From assembly GCA_903834785.1 (NCBI GenBank), contig CAILKP010000064.1, positions 62,001 to 126,000 of the forward strand: DNA of 64,000 nucleotides. Direction: 5' to 3'. Positions within the stretch are counted from its first letter, which is position 1. Each line of letters begins with the position of its first letter. The position numbers and the translations under genes are program-made. The DNA is from an uncultured bacterium (GTDB taxonomy: Bacteria; Planctomycetota; Phycisphaerae; Phycisphaerales; UBA1924). Of the stretch, positions 24,837-33,838 are shown piece after piece. A model generated the notes under the pieces. That model was not told the DNA's origin. It did not search any database and worked only from the letters and a program-made list of their open reading frames with translations.

Positions 24837-25880
24837 ATGCCGAGCCATCATTCCGAAGTCAACTCCAACGGTTTCCCCGCACCCGACGCTGGTGCCGCCC
24901 CGGTACTGCCGGCATCGCTGCCCTTGCTGCGGCGAGGCAAGGTCCGGGATGTCTACCGGCTGCCCGGACTGACTGGCACGCTGGGCCAGCGGCGCGGTGC
25001 TACTGCCAGCACCGGCCCAGGGAACGATGCGTTGCTGCTGGTGGCCTCGGACCGGATCTCGGCCTTTGACGTGATCATGCCGACGCCGATTCCCGGCAAG
25101 GGTCGGATTCTCACGGCGATGTCGGCCTTCTGGTTCGGGATGATCGCACGGCTGGGGATCTGCGAGACCCACCTGCTGTCGACGGATGTGGCGAATATTC
25201 CCCCTGAACTGGTGCCGGCGGACCACCCCAGCCGCGGGTGGCTGGCGGGGCGTGTGACGCTGGGCCGCGCGTGCGATGTGGTGCCCATTGAGTGCGTGGT
25301 GCGCGGCTACCTAGAAGGGTCAGGGCTCAAGGAATATCAGCAAACAGGAACGGTCTGCGGCGTGGCCCTGCCGCCGGGCCTGAAGCAGTGCGACAAGCTG
25401 CCGGAACCGATCTTCACGCCCGCGATCAAGGCGGCGACGGGGCACGATGAGAACGTGGACTTTGACCGGGCCTGCCAGTTGGTGGGCGCCGAGATCATGT
25501 ACACCCTGCGGGACATGTCGCTGGCAATCTACAAGGCCACGGCGGCACATGCCGATGCCCGGGGCATCATCATCGCGGATACCAAGTTTGAGTTCGGTCT
25601 GCCCGAGGGCGAGCTGGCCAAGAGCGGGCGGGTGTTCACGCAGCCGATGCTGATCGACGAGGTGCTCACACCGGATTCGTCTCGCTTCTGGCCCAAGGCC
25701 GGCTACGAGCCAGGGCGGCCGCAGAAGAGCTTCGACAAGCAGTTCCTGCGGGAGTACCTCGAGACGCTGACGACCAGCGGCCGATGGGACAAGACGCCAC
25801 CGGGACCGGAGCTTCCGCCGGAGATCGTTCAGGGAACACTGGCGAAGTACAGCGAGGCACTGCGGCTGCTGACGACCTGA
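24837..25880 (+). CDS. purC: Phosphoribosylaminoimidazole-succinocarboxamide synthase (SAICAR synthase)
   Basis: A 347-residue purine-synthesis enzyme that joins aspartate to CAIR using ATP. GKVRDVY begins the ATP-binding lobe. LVASDRISAFDVIMPTPIPG, VVRGYLEGSG, the ADTKFEFG motif and LIDEVLTPDSSRFWP follow in family order. The C-terminus KSFDKQFLREYLE is also typical. A short insertion near residue 45 (GTLGQRRGATASTGPG) is rare. The ATG at 24837 is chosen; an in-frame ATG at 24798 would add 13 residues. The gene is divergent from the GH10-like gene. Confidence 0.96.
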   Translation: MPSHHSEVNSNGFPAPDAGAAPVLPASLPLLRRGKVRDVYRLPGLTGTLGQRRGATASTGPGNDALLLVASDRISAFDVIMPTPIPGKGRILTAMSAFWFGMIARLGICETHLLSTDVANIPPELVPADHPSRGWLAGRVTLGRACDVVPIECVVRGYLEGSGLKEYQQTGTVCGVALPPGLKQCDKLPEPIFTPAIKAATGHDENVDFDRACQLVGAEIMYTLRDMSLAIYKATAAHADARGIIIADTKFEFGLPEGELAKSGRVFTQPMLIDEVLTPDSSRFWPKAGYEPGRPQKSFDKQFLREYLETLTTSGRWDKTPPGPELPPEIVQGTLAKYSEALRLLTT

Positions 25881-25943
25881 GCGGCAGCTGAGCACGCGGT
25901 TGCGGGCGAGTGCGGATCGGCAACGGCAACTGACAGTGCGGAG

Positions 25944-27944
25944 TTACTTGGCCTCGAGCTTGCCGCGTTCAGCGGGCGGGACGTTCTGGATCACCTTGCG
26001 GGCGCGGTAGGCCTCGATGCCCTCGGGCTCGGGGAAGATCAGATCGAACGCGGAGGCGATGGGCTTGCCCTCGGCATCCCGCGGGCGATACATCCGTTCC
26101 ATCACGTCGTAGACAATCACGCGCAGGTCGTTGGGGGCGCGGCGGTAGATGATCGCCTGATCGGTTTCGGGGACCTTGTCGAGCGTGGCGAGCAGGTACT
26201 CAGCCGCGCAGAGGCCGAAGTCCTTGTTGATCTGCGCCAGCATGCGCTCGCTGTCCTTGCCGGCAGGGGTGCCGCGGGACTGCTCATCGGTGAACGCCTT
26301 GTGGAACTGGCGGGCGTACTCGAAGTTTCCGCGGAAGGCCTCGGTATCACCGGCCAGCAGGCCACGCGTGTAGGCCGTGTAGAGCGCACCGGCGATTTCC
26401 TGGATCGCCACATTGGGGCTGGTGATGCGGTCCTGGAGGTTCCAGAGCACGAACTCGTCGAGCGGGAGTTCGCGGATGCGCTGGGCGTCGACATCGTTGC
26501 CGACGCGGCCGGACCATGTGGCCAGCTTGATCTGGTTGGCGCGGGCGGCATCGATGTCGCCGCAGCGGTAGAGGTAACTGATCGCGTCGTGAAGGAAGTT
26601 CTCGTAGCCGCCGCGGTACATCGTCCAGGTGCGCTGGCTGGTGTCGGATCCGAACTTATCCTTAAACTGCTTGATCTCGCGAAGCTGGACCTCCTCGATG
26701 ATCTCGCCGTAGGGGTCGATGAAGTCGATGTTGGGCAGCGCAAAGAACGAAGCTGGCGACAGGATGTCGTACATGATCGTCCCGTTGCGGAACAGCTCCT
26801 GCACGGACTGGATGGTGATGCGGTCGGTGTTCAGGAAGTCCTGATTGGCGACGTTGTTGCGGTTGGTGCGATCCAGGGCGGACTCGACACCCTTGGCAGA
26901 CCAGTACACGGCGTGTGCCGCGGGGTGCCGCCAGTCCATCGGGCCGTACTTCTCGGTGTAGCGCTTCATGCGCTGCACGTCCATCTGGTACTGGTCGGCC
27001 AGAACCCGCTTGCGCATGTGGCGGCTGAGCAGGTTCCAGGCCTCGTTGTACTTGGGGTCCATCAGACTCTCGACGATGCGCTCGTCGAGGCCGCTGATTC
27101 TGCCCTCGGCCTGAACGGCGCGGCTGCGGATGATCGACGAGCGCTGCAGCTCGATGATCTCCAGGAGGCGGAGACGGTCCTTCGTCGAGCTGACGTCGTA
27201 TCCGGCGCTGCGAACCAGTTCGAGCAGCTCCGGTGCGTGAGGCTCGATCTTCTCTGCAGTGGCGGTGGCCGCTTCCGAAGAGACAATCTCGGCCACAGTG
27301 TCGGGGCCGGTTGCGATCCGGTCGAGCCACTTGATCATCACCTGGCTGTACACCTTGGCTGAACGCTGATCTGGCGTGCGGCGGGGCGGGGCACCCAGAA
27401 CAATGGTCCACTCGCGGGCGAACTGACGTTTATAATGCCCGTTGGCATCGTCCATGACCCCCTGCACCTTGTGCAGCAGCGTCCAGGCCAGCTCCTTGTG
27501 CAGAAGCATGTCGCTGGGGTTCTTGGGGATGGCCTCGTCACGGAGCAGGCGGATGCCGGAGTTGACCCACTGCCAGCGTTCCTCCTGCGTCTGCGTCTGC
27601 ACCGAAATGTTGTACGCCAGGTTCCAGGCGTGGAATGCCCACACACGAGGGAACCGGGGCTGCAGCCGCGTAATGGTCTTGGCCAGGTCGACGGCCTCGT
27701 AGTACTTGCCGGCCTGCTTGAGCTCGTTGGCGCGGATCCACAGGTAGTTGACGACGATGCCGCGGAACGCGCCGGCGGCGACGCCGAGGGCTTCCTCACG
27801 GCTCATGCCGTCCTCGGCACGATCGGTGTAGACAAGCTGGTTACGGCCCGAAGAGGCGGAGAGCTGGCTGGAGATGAATCCCGCCCCGCCCAGCGACGCC
27901 GCCAGCAGGCCGATACCAAGCAACTTGACTGACGATGTACTCAT
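25944..27944 (-). CDS. Membrane-anchored helical-repeat protein of the SPFH/ABC cluster
   Basis: A 666-residue protein of unknown function. Residues 5-27 are a single N-terminal membrane segment (LLGIGLLAASLGGAGFISS). The rest seems extracytoplasmic or soluble, largely helical, and has TPR-like stretches around residues 65-145 (LWIRANELKQAGKYYEAVDL, then FPRVWAFHAWNLAYNISVQT). A Trp/Tyr-rich central part follows. No enzyme motif was found. It is the last gene of a leftward cluster, 54 bases after an ABC-2 permease, so a role in assembling or scaffolding that transporter is a reasonable inference. Confidence 0.75.
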   Translation of the reverse strand: MSTSSVKLLGIGLLAASLGGAGFISSQLSASSGRNQLVYTDRAEDGMSREEALGVAAGAFRGIVVNYLWIRANELKQAGKYYEAVDLAKTITRLQPRFPRVWAFHAWNLAYNISVQTQTQEERWQWVNSGIRLLRDEAIPKNPSDMLLHKELAWTLLHKVQGVMDDANGHYKRQFAREWTIVLGAPPRRTPDQRSAKVYSQVMIKWLDRIATGPDTVAEIVSSEAATATAEKIEPHAPELLELVRSAGYDVSSTKDRLRLLEIIELQRSSIIRSRAVQAEGRISGLDERIVESLMDPKYNEAWNLLSRHMRKRVLADQYQMDVQRMKRYTEKYGPMDWRHPAAHAVYWSAKGVESALDRTNRNNVANQDFLNTDRITIQSVQELFRNGTIMYDILSPASFFALPNIDFIDPYGEIIEEVQLREIKQFKDKFGSDTSQRTWTMYRGGYENFLHDAISYLYRCGDIDAARANQIKLATWSGRVGNDVDAQRIRELPLDEFVLWNLQDRITSPNVAIQEIAGALYTAYTRGLLAGDTEAFRGNFEYARQFHKAFTDEQSRGTPAGKDSERMLAQINKDFGLCAAEYLLATLDKVPETDQAIIYRRAPNDLRVIVYDVMERMYRPRDAEGKPIASAFDLIFPEPEGIEAYRARKVIQNVPPAERGKLEAK

Positions 27945-27998
27945 GGAGCTGGTCCGGTGCTGCGCCCCCCATTGCCGGAGGCGGCAGCCATACGTGTA

Positions 27999-29999
27999 CT
28001 ACTGCCCGCTATAGGTCGCCAGTTCGCGGGAACGGAAGATTGCCGAGCCGATGACAAAGAGAACCGCCGTCAGCGACAGGAGCACTGCTGCTGCGCCAAG
28101 GATGTCGTCGGCCGGAAGGATCCGTCCCTCAACCAGACTGCCCACGGGGCGAAGGTCCCCATAAAACCGGAAGGCCTCTGCGATCGGCACGGCGATCTTC
28201 TCTGCCGTCCAGGCCCACCAGATGATCTGACCGTCCTCCTCGGTGCGCATGTTCTCCACGGCCTCCCGCAGGAACGGTGCGCTCTCGGCACAGATGAACA
28301 CGCCGAAGGCCACCAAGTTGGCGACCGGGAAGGCCAGGAACGTGCCGCAGACCACGCCGACCATGGACAGGAAGACCAGCTTCATCGCGTTGACAGACAG
28401 CACACGGATGAAGTTCTCACCGAAGCTGACTACCGGGAAGGTGATCTCAAGACCGTCCGGCGGGAACGAGATGGTCTCGGCATTGAGCGAGCGATTGACG
28501 TAGTCGGCGTTGTAGATCCGCAGTTCGAGATCGCCCGTGGTCGGGTCGACGAACGATGCCGGCATCGAGAGGGTCAGGGGCTGGCCCAGGTGGATCTCGC
28601 GGATCATCGGCGGCTGGTTCTTGGGCCAGATCGTGATCCGGTACAACTCGGAGGGCAGGTTGCCGCCGGCGTTGACGGTGTAGCGGAGCGTCAGCGGCTT
28701 GCCGAGCTTCCGGGCCTGCTGGAGCTGGGTGAACGTGAACTTCTCACTGTTGCCCGGCTCGATCGCCAGATACTCGGCGAGCATTTCCTGCTGGACTTCC
28801 TTGATGATCTTGGCGCGGTTGGGCGGCTCGGATGACTTTTTGGTCTCCTCGCGGTAGATGCGGTCTTCTTCCTCGTACCGCTTCATCGAAGCATCGCGGA
28901 TGGCGGCGACCTTGTCCTCGGTAATCGTGAATCGCTCGCTGGCACGGCCGACAAGCACCTGATACTCCAGGACCAGCCGGTCCTCGGTGATCACATCGTC
29001 CTGCTCGCGCGGGATGAAGGCTGAAACCTCGCCGATGGCCGGTCGCTGGCGGAGGTACTCCGTGAACATGTATATGCCCAGCCCGCACACCGACAGCAGA
29101 ATGAAGCACACGGTCGCGACACCCAGCCACTTGCCGGCGACATACTCCCACGGCCGCACGGGCTTGGTGGCGGTCTGCCAGATGATCTTGTCACGCTGCT
29201 CGAAGCAGACCGTGGCGGTGCCAAGGAAGATGGCCAGTGCGGCGATGAGCGTGAAGGAGCCCGCCGTGGAGTACTGCAGGAACGTCTGCACCCGGTATCG
29301 CAGCGGGGTGGCCTGATCCAGCAGCCCCGGAAGGCTGGCCATGAGCATGATCAGCAGCACGATGAAGACCAGCGAGATCTTCATCCGCACAGCCTCGGCC
29401 AGCACGTTGCGGGCCACCGCGGTGATTGGGTGCGACGCGGAGAGGACCGCCCCCATGAACCGGACGAGGGCAGTGAACGCCGCGGCCAGCGTGAGGCCGC
29501 CGCTGATGAACCAGCCGAGCTGAGTCAACGACTCGGCTGGGAGTATGAACGACGTGTTGCTCAGGCCCAGTGCCAGCGGGGGCAGGGCGACAAGCGAGCC
29601 CACGAGCAGAATCGCCAGGTAAGTCAGCGCCAGTCCAAGCCAGATGACCACCAGTGACACGCCCAACGCGGCAGCGATGCCGGTGATGACCGAGGCCGAT
29701 GAGAATCTGGCGGCACGCAGTTCGTTGAGCAGCCGCACCGTCATCTCGACATCGCGGCGTTCCTGCTCGGCCTTGGCGGCCATAGCAACCTCAGCGGGAT
29801 CGGCCGACTTCGGGGCCTCAATTGGCTGCGCCAGCCCCGAGGGCATCTGGGCCTCCGGCAGCATCTGGGCCGCCTTGGATGCGGCGACAACCTGCCAGAC
29901 CACCGCGAGGATGGACAGCATGACCACCGCGATCGTCATGGCGATCTTGAAGCCCTTTTGCTGCTGCAGGCGGTCGAGCTTGCGGACCATCTCCATCAT
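27999..29999 (-). CDS. ABC-2-type transporter permease with large extracytoplasmic domain
   Basis: A 666-residue polytopic membrane protein. There is a membrane helix at residues 18-38, further helices between about 105 and 330, then a soluble domain of roughly 200 residues (about 345-545) rich in charged residues and beta-like segments, and three or so helices at the C-terminus. The segment CFEQRDKIIWQTATKPVRPW, followed by EYVAGKWLGV, has the shape of the coupling region of ABC-2 permeases. Its ATG overlaps the ATPase stop codon (TGATG at 30001-29997), so the two are translationally coupled. The exported substrate is unknown. Confidence 0.82.
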   Translation of the reverse strand: MMEMVRKLDRLQQQKGFKIAMTIAVVMLSILAVVWQVVAASKAAQMLPEAQMPSGLAQPIEAPKSADPAEVAMAAKAEQERRDVEMTVRLLNELRAARFSSASVITGIAAALGVSLVVIWLGLALTYLAILLVGSLVALPPLALGLSNTSFILPAESLTQLGWFISGGLTLAAAFTALVRFMGAVLSASHPITAVARNVLAEAVRMKISLVFIVLLIMLMASLPGLLDQATPLRYRVQTFLQYSTAGSFTLIAALAIFLGTATVCFEQRDKIIWQTATKPVRPWEYVAGKWLGVATVCFILLSVCGLGIYMFTEYLRQRPAIGEVSAFIPREQDDVITEDRLVLEYQVLVGRASERFTITEDKVAAIRDASMKRYEEEDRIYREETKKSSEPPNRAKIIKEVQQEMLAEYLAIEPGNSEKFTFTQLQQARKLGKPLTLRYTVNAGGNLPSELYRITIWPKNQPPMIREIHLGQPLTLSMPASFVDPTTGDLELRIYNADYVNRSLNAETISFPPDGLEITFPVVSFGENFIRVLSVNAMKLVFLSMVGVVCGTFLAFPVANLVAFGVFICAESAPFLREAVENMRTEEDGQIIWWAWTAEKIAVPIAEAFRFYGDLRPVGSLVEGRILPADDILGAAAVLLSLTAVLFVIGSAIFRSRELATYSGQ

Positions 30000-31204
30000 C
30001 AGGAAGCTCCCCCGGACTTCCCGGGACCGCTCGGGCCCTCACCCAGCAACGAGGAGATGACCGAGTCATCGACCGCCGGCTTGGACGCCTGGGCGTCGGT
30101 CTTGCTTGCTGCCGCCGGCGCAGGTGCGGGGGCGGCGGGCTTGACCAGTTCGGCGATGGCCGAGGTGTCGGGGCCAGCCGGGGCGGCCGGGGCAGCGGGT
30201 GCCGGGGCGGGCGCGGGGGCGGTATCGCGGGTCACCAACTGCTGGATCAGCGCATCGCCCGTCGGGCCGGTGTCGGCGCGGAGGAAGTCGGCCGTCTTGC
30301 CGTCGTGGCGTGCACCGGCGGTCTCGACGCGGCGTTCGATGGCACGCTCGACAATGGAAACGAACTTGTCCTCGAGCTTCTGGCGGGGCCGGGTCACGCG
30401 GCCGATCGACTTGCCCGTGCGCTCACGGACGATGCGATCGATCTCGGCGATCGTGGCTTCATCGAGCGTGTCGGTCTCGAAGATGGAGCGGTCCTGGGAT
30501 TCCAGGAGCTGGTCACAGGTGCCCTCTTCCTGAATCTTGCCGCCGTAGAGGATGACCATGCGGCTGACACAGTCTTCGACATCGGCCAGAAGGTGGCTCG
30601 ACAGCAGGATGGTCTTGCCGCGGCGGCCGAGTTCCAGAATCAGGTCCTTGACCTGCCGGGTGCCGATGGGGTCCAGACCGCTGGTGGGCTCGTCCAGGAT
30701 CAGCAGCTCGGGGTCGTTGATCAGCGCCTGGGCGATACCGATGCGCCGCTGCATGCCTTTGGAGTACTCGCGGACGGGGCGGTACTGGACCGCCGAGAGG
30801 CCGACCATGTCCAGCAGTTCATCGGTGCGACGCTGACGGACACCACGCTCGAGCTTGAAGAGCTTGCCGTAGTAGTCGAGCGTTTCGCGGGCGTTGAGGA
30901 ACGGGTAGAGGTAGGACTCTTCGGGGAGATAGCCGATGCGCTTCTTGACGGCGACATCACTGGGCGGCTTGCCGAAGACGGCGATGCGACCGGAGGTCTG
31001 CTTGAGCAGCCCGAGCATTATCTTGATGGTCGTCGACTTGCCGGAGCCGTTGGGGCCCAGCAGGCCGAAGATCTCGCCTGGATACACCTCGAAGGAGACG
31101 TTGTCGACAGCGCGGGCGCGGGCCCGGAGCCAGAAGTCCTTGAAGGTCTTGGTCAGTGCCTGAACGGCGATGACCGGATCGGCCTGCTTGCGTGGTGCGA
31201 CCAT
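29999..31204 (-). CDS. ABC transporter ATP-binding protein with Pro/Ala-rich tail
   Basis: A 401-residue ATPase. Residues 10-235 are a standard ABC-2 nucleotide-binding domain: Walker A GLLGPNGSGKST, signature EYSKGMQRRIG, Walker B LLILDEPTSGLD and H-loop ILLSSHLL. After residue 240 come a charged helical segment and a Pro/Ala-rich, probably disordered tail of about 80 residues (PAPAPAPAAPAAPAG in it). It energises the permease encoded immediately downstream, possibly also the related permease divergent to the cluster at 36353. The preceding SPFH gene ends 18 bases upstream. Confidence 0.93.
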   Translation of the reverse strand: MVAPRKQADPVIAVQALTKTFKDFWLRARARAVDNVSFEVYPGEIFGLLGPNGSGKSTTIKIMLGLLKQTSGRIAVFGKPPSDVAVKKRIGYLPEESYLYPFLNARETLDYYGKLFKLERGVRQRRTDELLDMVGLSAVQYRPVREYSKGMQRRIGIAQALINDPELLILDEPTSGLDPIGTRQVKDLILELGRRGKTILLSSHLLADVEDCVSRMVILYGGKIQEEGTCDQLLESQDRSIFETDTLDEATIAEIDRIVRERTGKSIGRVTRPRQKLEDKFVSIVERAIERRVETAGARHDGKTADFLRADTGPTGDALIQQLVTRDTAPAPAPAPAAPAAPAGPDTSAIAELVKPAAPAPAPAAASKTDAQASKPAVDDSVISSLLGEGPSGPGKSGGAS

Positions 31205-31222
31205 ATGGGGAGCCCGACTGGA

Positions 31223-32665
31223 TTACTTCTCGGTCGTGGTGCCGATGTTCTTGGAGTTGTTGAACCGGAGGTCGTCGACCTTTCGCATGCGCTCAAGCTC
31301 GATCCGCTCGGCCTCCTTGCGGGTCCGGATGGCCTCCTGAGCCTTGGCCAGTTCCGGATCGCGGTTGAGCCAAAGGTCGATGCTCTTGCCGCCGGGCAGC
31401 ATGAAGACCTGAATGGTGTCTCGGTTGAGGAACGTCGCCAGTGCCTCGGACCAGTCGCCGGTGAGCACGACATTGGGGTTGGCCTTAAAGGCGGCGAGCT
31501 TTGCCTCAAAGACGCGTGCATCGGCCTGCGCACGGCTGACGACGCTGGAGCGGTACTGCTGCGACTCGCTCATGACTCCGGCGACGCGACCGGTGACACG
31601 AAGCGAGAGGGTCTTGCCGTCGATCTCGATGGGCCGGCCGGCCATGGCATCATCGATCGTCGAGAGGATCTTTTCAGCATCGGCCGAGCCGGTGGCCAGC
31701 GCCTTCTCGTAGCGGTCGATGAGGTCCAGGAGGACCGGAGCCGCCTCACCGGCGACGTTGGCCAGTGTTTCGGCCCGCTGTTGCTGGGCCTGCTGGATCT
31801 CCTTGCTGGCCTCGGACTGGCCCGTCTGCACGGAGGCAAACGACGAGAGCAGCCGCAGGGGTGGCGAGCGGAGTTCAACGTTGAACTGGACAATGTCGAT
31901 ACCGGCATCGATCTGATCGAGAGCCTGCTGGGTCAGGCGGCGGGCCTCGAAGTCGAGCGACGGAAACTCGCCCTTGCGGGAGGGGTCGGCGCGGTTGTTG
32001 AGGATCTCATCGACGCTGAGACGGCCGGATGCGTGGGTGATGCCGCGCACTGCCGCGGCGCGGACCATCTGCTGCTCAAACTCGGGGTCGATGTTGCGGG
32101 TGTTGGCCTTGATATCGCGCCGCTGGTACTGCAGCGTGAAGCGGCCGTGGGCAAGGCCCAGATCGCCCGAGAGCATCGCGCCGTCCTGAGAGGGATCGAG
32201 AATATCGCGAGCACTGTTGGAAAGGTCCGTCAGCGACTTGTTCTCGTTTTCCTTGGTGTTGCCGATGGCCGGGAAGAACTGGCTGCGCAGCGAGATGGTC
32301 TCGATGCCGGTGGACACCTTGATGATCTCGCCCAGCGGCCGGGGGAGGCTGAACTGGAAGCCCGGGGCCAGGTCGTCGCTCTGGATCGCGCCGAGCACCA
32401 CGCGGATGCCCTTCTCACCGGTCTGCACGCTCTGGAGGCCTGAGAAGGCGAACATGCCGACGAGGCCGAGCATGCCGACTTGCAGGATGCGATAGGTGAT
32501 CTTCAGCGCATCGGCCAGCGACTGGTTCGCCGGATCCATCAGCGAAGCGCCGCCCTCGCCTGCACCGTCGCGGAAGTTGACCGAGGCCGGGCGGCGACGG
32601 ACGACCATCGCCGGGTTGGCCTGGGGTTCAGGATTGCTGCCCGTCGGGGGCTGAAGCTCTGCCAT
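31223..32665 (-). CDS. SPFH/band 7 membrane protein (HflK-like)
   Basis: A 480-residue protein with a disordered N-terminus, one membrane helix near residues 55-78 (ILQVGMLGLVGMFAFSGLQS) and an SPFH domain after it: TGEKGIRVVLGAIQSDDLAP then GFQFSLPRPLGEI. A helical coiled coil with Ala/Glu follows (SEASKEIQQAQQQRAETLAN). SPFH proteins form oligomeric rings in membrane microdomains and regulate FtsH-type proteases or transporters. It starts 2 bases after the next SPFH gene's stop, so they are co-translated. It lies at the end of a run of three SPFH genes and just before the ABC genes. Confidence 0.85.
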   Translation of the reverse strand: MAELQPPTGSNPEPQANPAMVVRRRPASVNFRDGAGEGGASLMDPANQSLADALKITYRILQVGMLGLVGMFAFSGLQSVQTGEKGIRVVLGAIQSDDLAPGFQFSLPRPLGEIIKVSTGIETISLRSQFFPAIGNTKENENKSLTDLSNSARDILDPSQDGAMLSGDLGLAHGRFTLQYQRRDIKANTRNIDPEFEQQMVRAAAVRGITHASGRLSVDEILNNRADPSRKGEFPSLDFEARRLTQQALDQIDAGIDIVQFNVELRSPPLRLLSSFASVQTGQSEASKEIQQAQQQRAETLANVAGEAAPVLLDLIDRYEKALATGSADAEKILSTIDDAMAGRPIEIDGKTLSLRVTGRVAGVMSESQQYRSSVVSRAQADARVFEAKLAAFKANPNVVLTGDWSEALATFLNRDTIQVFMLPGGKSIDLWLNRDPELAKAQEAIRTRKEAERIELERMRKVDDLRFNNSKNIGTTTEK

Positions 32666-32667
32666 GT

Positions 32668-33666
32668 TCAGCGGCCTCCCGTGGTTGCAGGGGCAGAAGG
32701 GGCAGCCGATGCGGGCTTGCCTTCGAACTTCGGAAGCTCGCCGGGCTTGAGGTTGCTCAGTGCGCCGGGGCGGAGCAGGCCGAGGCCCGGCTCGCTGAGT
32801 GAGAACACCAGCGTGGTCCGCTTGCTCATGGCCTGCTTCATGAACTCGATGTTCTTGAGGAACACCGCCAGGTCAGGATCGGCATTCTGCTTCTGGTAGT
32901 ACTGGGCGGCTTCCTGGTCGCCCTGAGCGCGGATGACCGAGGCACGGCGATCAGCAAACGCCATGATCGTGCGGGCGTCGCTCTCGGCCTGGACCTTGAT
33001 CTGCTCGGCCCGTGACTTGCCGGAGTTGATCGCCTGGGCAGAAAGCTGGTTTCGCGTCGCCTGCATGCGGTCGATGACGGCCTTGGTCGTGGTCTCCGGC
33101 AGGCGAAGCACCGCGATACCCACGCTCAGCGGCTTGAGCGCTCCGCCGTCCTTGTTGGTCACGCGGGAACGGATGTTCTCCAGCATGCGGCCTTCAACCT
33201 CTGCAAGCTTGCTCTTGCCGGCATCAGCCGAGAGCAGGTCGGTCATGTTGAAGCTGCTGATCTCCGCCAGCGCGGCGCGGAGCATCTGCTTGAGGTTCTC
33301 GTCGGCGTTACGGAAGTGGTCCAGAGCCCGCGAGCCGGTGTTGCCGTAGAGCTCGTAGAAGCGGAGAGCGTTGTCGACCTTCCACGTCAGATAGGCGGTC
33401 ACGATGATCTGCCGGTCGTCGGCGGTGCCCTGCGTCTCGGCCCGGGTCTCGACATACCGGGCGCGGGTGTCGTACTTGGTGACGCTCTGGACCGGGTAGG
33501 GCCACTTGAAGCCCAGGCCGGGCTCGGAGCGGACAGCGCTCTCGTCGGCCTTGCCGAAGGTGGTCACCACCGCCTGCTCCGTAAAGCGGACGGTGTAGGT
33601 GGTCATGAACGCGATGATCGACAGGACGATCACTGCCGCGACCAGGATTCTCAGAAGATTCTGCAC
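32668..33666 (-). CDS. hflC: SPFH/band 7 protein, HflC-like
   Basis: A 332-residue protein with an N-terminal membrane helix (residues 5-25) and a complete SPFH domain: VRFTEQAVVTTFGKADESAV, GLGFKWPYPVQSVTKYDTRA and a coiled-coil region near SRAEQIKVQAESDARTIMAF, the layout of HflC. HflC partners HflK in a periplasmic cage around FtsH in proteobacteria. Here it lies between two other SPFH genes and no FtsH is in view, so the partner is unknown. The start codon at 33666 is GTG. The C-terminal 40 residues are Pro/Ala-rich. Confidence 0.88.
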   Translation of the reverse strand: MQNLLRILVAAVIVLSIIAFMTTYTVRFTEQAVVTTFGKADESAVRSEPGLGFKWPYPVQSVTKYDTRARYVETRAETQGTADDRQIIVTAYLTWKVDNALRFYELYGNTGSRALDHFRNADENLKQMLRAALAEISSFNMTDLLSADAGKSKLAEVEGRMLENIRSRVTNKDGGALKPLSVGIAVLRLPETTTKAVIDRMQATRNQLSAQAINSGKSRAEQIKVQAESDARTIMAFADRRASVIRAQGDQEAAQYYQKQNADPDLAVFLKNIEFMKQAMSKRTTLVFSLSEPGLGLLRPGALSNLKPGELPKFEGKPASAAPSAPATTGGR

Positions 33667-33838
33667 GCTGCCGTCTCCATGGGCGTCCGGGGCCTTGCAT
33701 GCCGCGGACAGGAACTGTCAGGAACTCGATGAGGTCTGTCGGTGTCGGTCGGTACCGGGGAATCCGACGGAGGATCTTGAAACACGCGGGACACGACCGC
33801 ACGGCGCACCACGCGGTGCACTGCGGCGGGGTTCGGGG

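Noticed and set aside
22938-25226. N-terminal extension of the GH10-like protein by about 214 codons
   Set aside because: The extra part overlaps the purC gene in antisense and is low complexity; ATG 24584 fits the conserved start.
30305-32443. Open frame of 712 codons opposite the ABC ATPase and SPFH genes
   Set aside because: It spans two genes on the other strand and shows only the composition of a shadow frame.
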